A stretch of 6,438 nt of DNA from Defluviitaleaceae bacterium (lineage in GTDB: Bacteria > Bacillota > Clostridia > Lachnospirales > WQUN01). A program made the position numbers and the translations under genes. The notes beneath the pieces are model-generated. The model made no database searches, was not told the origin of the DNA, and saw only the letters and a program-made list of their open reading frames with translations. The DNA is taken from contig WRHA01000302.1 in assembly GCA_009783395.1 (NCBI GenBank), positions 1 through 6,438 on the forward strand, given 5' to 3'. Positions 5,975-6,438 of this stretch are shown here, piece by piece. Every line of letters begins with the position of its first letter. Position 1 is the first letter of the stretch.

Positions 5975-6259
5975 ATGCGAGATAGGAAAAAGGCACTCGA
6001 CAGCAGGGAGCAAGCATTAAACGGCAGAGAGGGCGAATTAGAGGGTAAGGAAAAAAGCCTTGATAACAAGTTAAAAAAGGCAAACAGCGAAACCCAAAAA
6101 TACAAACAGCTTTACAGCCAAGAACAAGATTCTACGTCCGACTTGCTATCCCAACTCACCCATCAGAAAAGCGAAGCCAAGCGTTGGGAGGGTAACTATA
6201 ACAACCTTTACCGTCAGCACGTTCAGTTAAAGAGAAGTAAGGGGTTGGCGATAGAGTAA
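5975..6259 (+). CDS. Charged heptad-repeat coiled-coil ORF, possibly a 5'-truncated relic
   Basis: I do not recognise this 94-aa protein. Residues 4-31 are four gapless heptads (RKKALDS, REQALNG, REGELEG, KEKSLDN) with leucines at 8, 15, 22 and 29, an ideal leucine-zipper spacing. A Lys/Gln/Ser-rich helical region follows, then WEGNYNNLYRQHVQLKR and a short end. It is highly charged with no membrane segment or signal peptide. There is no ribosome binding site at the expected distance from ATG 5975; a GAGGGGG tract (5942-5948) lies 26 bases upstream. The frame is open upstream for 21 more codons without ATG, GTG or TTG. This fits the C-terminal end of a larger gene that lost its start, for example a mobilisation relaxase or phage-type protein with a coiled-coil tail, but that identity is a guess. 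A genuine small ORF cannot be excluded. Confidence 0.4.
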   Translation: MRDRKKALDSREQALNGREGELEGKEKSLDNKLKKANSETQKYKQLYSQEQDSTSDLLSQLTHQKSEAKRWEGNYNNLYRQHVQLKRSKGLAIE

Positions 6260-6272
6260 CGAAAACTCCCTA

Positions 6273-6302
6273 TTGACTTTTATATACCGCTCGGTATATA
6301 AT
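6273..6302 (+). promoter_or_regulatory. Sigma-A-type promoter of the tetR gene
   Basis: TTGACT (6273-6278, five of six consensus bases) and a perfect TATAAT (6297-6302) are separated by 18 bases. The -10 ends only six bases before the ATG at 6309. The expected transcription start is therefore at or within a base or two of the A of that ATG, which predicts a leaderless message. Confidence 0.88.
6280..6301. promoter_or_regulatory. 22-bp palindromic operator, probable TetR autorepression site
   Basis: Two perfect 10-base half sites, TTATATACCG (6280-6289) and CGGTATATAA (6292-6301), flank a CT centre. The palindrome fills the spacer and overlaps the -10 box, so a bound dimer would block RNA polymerase. 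Its position directly before a TetR-family gene is the classic autoregulatory arrangement. Binding by this particular repressor is inferred. Confidence 0.85.
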
Positions 6303-6308
6303 TGATTT

Positions 6309-6438
6309 ATGGACGATAAAAGTACCGCTAAACAAAATATTTTAGATTCAGCCCTTGCGTTGTTTTCTGCAAAGGGTTACGAAGGTGTTGCTGTTAGCGA
6401 ACTCACCACAGCGGCAGGCATAACCAAGCCTACGCTTT
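6309..6438 (+). CDS. TetR/AcrR-family transcriptional regulator (partial, N-terminus)
   Basis: Only the first 43 codons are in the window; the gene runs off the right edge. The protein begins MDDKSTAKQNILDSALALFS and continues AKGYEGVAVSELTTAAGITKPTL. This is the TetR N-terminal DNA-binding domain: helix 1 ending in A-L-x-L-F-x-x-K-G-Y, then the helix-turn-helix with V-S-E-L-T-T-A-A-G-I-T-K-P-T-L. The next residues would normally be Y-Y-H-F. No ribosome binding site precedes the ATG, and no later Met exists that would keep the domain intact, so leaderless translation from 6309 is the best reading. TetR proteins are ligand-released repressors; the regulated genes, often an efflux pump or enzyme next door, are outside the window. 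The operator at 6280-6301 suggests it represses itself. Confidence 0.93.
   Translation, partial: MDDKSTAKQNILDSALALFSAKGYEGVAVSELTTAAGITKPTL

Noticed and set aside
5881..5985. 34-codon plus-strand ORF starting at ATG 5881, possibly the missing 5' part of the coiled-coil gene
   Set aside because: It is in a different frame, has no ribosome binding site and shows no recognisable motif. A frameshift link to 5975 cannot be supported from sequence alone.

Overview
The window looks like chromosomal DNA of a low-to-medium GC, Gram-positive, Clostridia-type bacterium. Evidence: strong purine-rich ribosome binding sites, sigma-A-like promoters, a chemotaxis kinase with a P2 domain of the Firmicutes/Thermotoga style, and a subtilase of the Csp (spore germination protease) type, a group known mainly from Clostridia. 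The exact taxon cannot be read from the sequence.

Layout. Positions 1-207 hold a very strong bidirectional terminator (34-81) and the promoter/leader of a chemotaxis block. The block runs left to right: cheR (208-1023, receptor methyltransferase), cheA (1131-3251, complete five-domain histidine kinase) and cheW (3264-3734, coupling protein), closed by a rho-independent terminator (3856-3899). CheA and CheW are tightly coupled: the CheW ribosome binding site overlaps the CheA stop codon. CheW links CheA to receptors, CheA phosphorylates itself at His48 and passes the phosphate to response regulators, and CheR sets receptor methylation. No cheY, cheB, cheC, cheD or receptor gene is in the window.

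Positions 3735-3977 are a GC-richer intergenic stretch containing the terminator and two inverted copies of a 16-bp hairpin-forming repeat. Next comes a Csp-like S8 serine protease with all catalytic residues (GTG start at 3978, end 5669).

The right end is more accessory in character. A 56-aa DUF3892-like ORF on the minus strand (5685-5855) has a good ribosome binding site but lacks the family's usual tail. A 94-aa heptad-repeat coiled-coil ORF (5975-6259) has no ribosome binding site and may be a 5'-truncated relic. The start of a TetR-family repressor gene (6309 to the window end) has a 22-bp perfect palindrome inside its promoter, and the promoter position predicts a leaderless mRNA.

The most interesting signals are the self-repressed leaderless tetR promoter, a strong in-frame internal ribosome binding site in cheA that would yield a short CheA lacking P1 and P2, and the paired inverted repeats after cheW. 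I see no CRISPR array, tRNA, rRNA, insertion sequence or wholly new multi-gene system.
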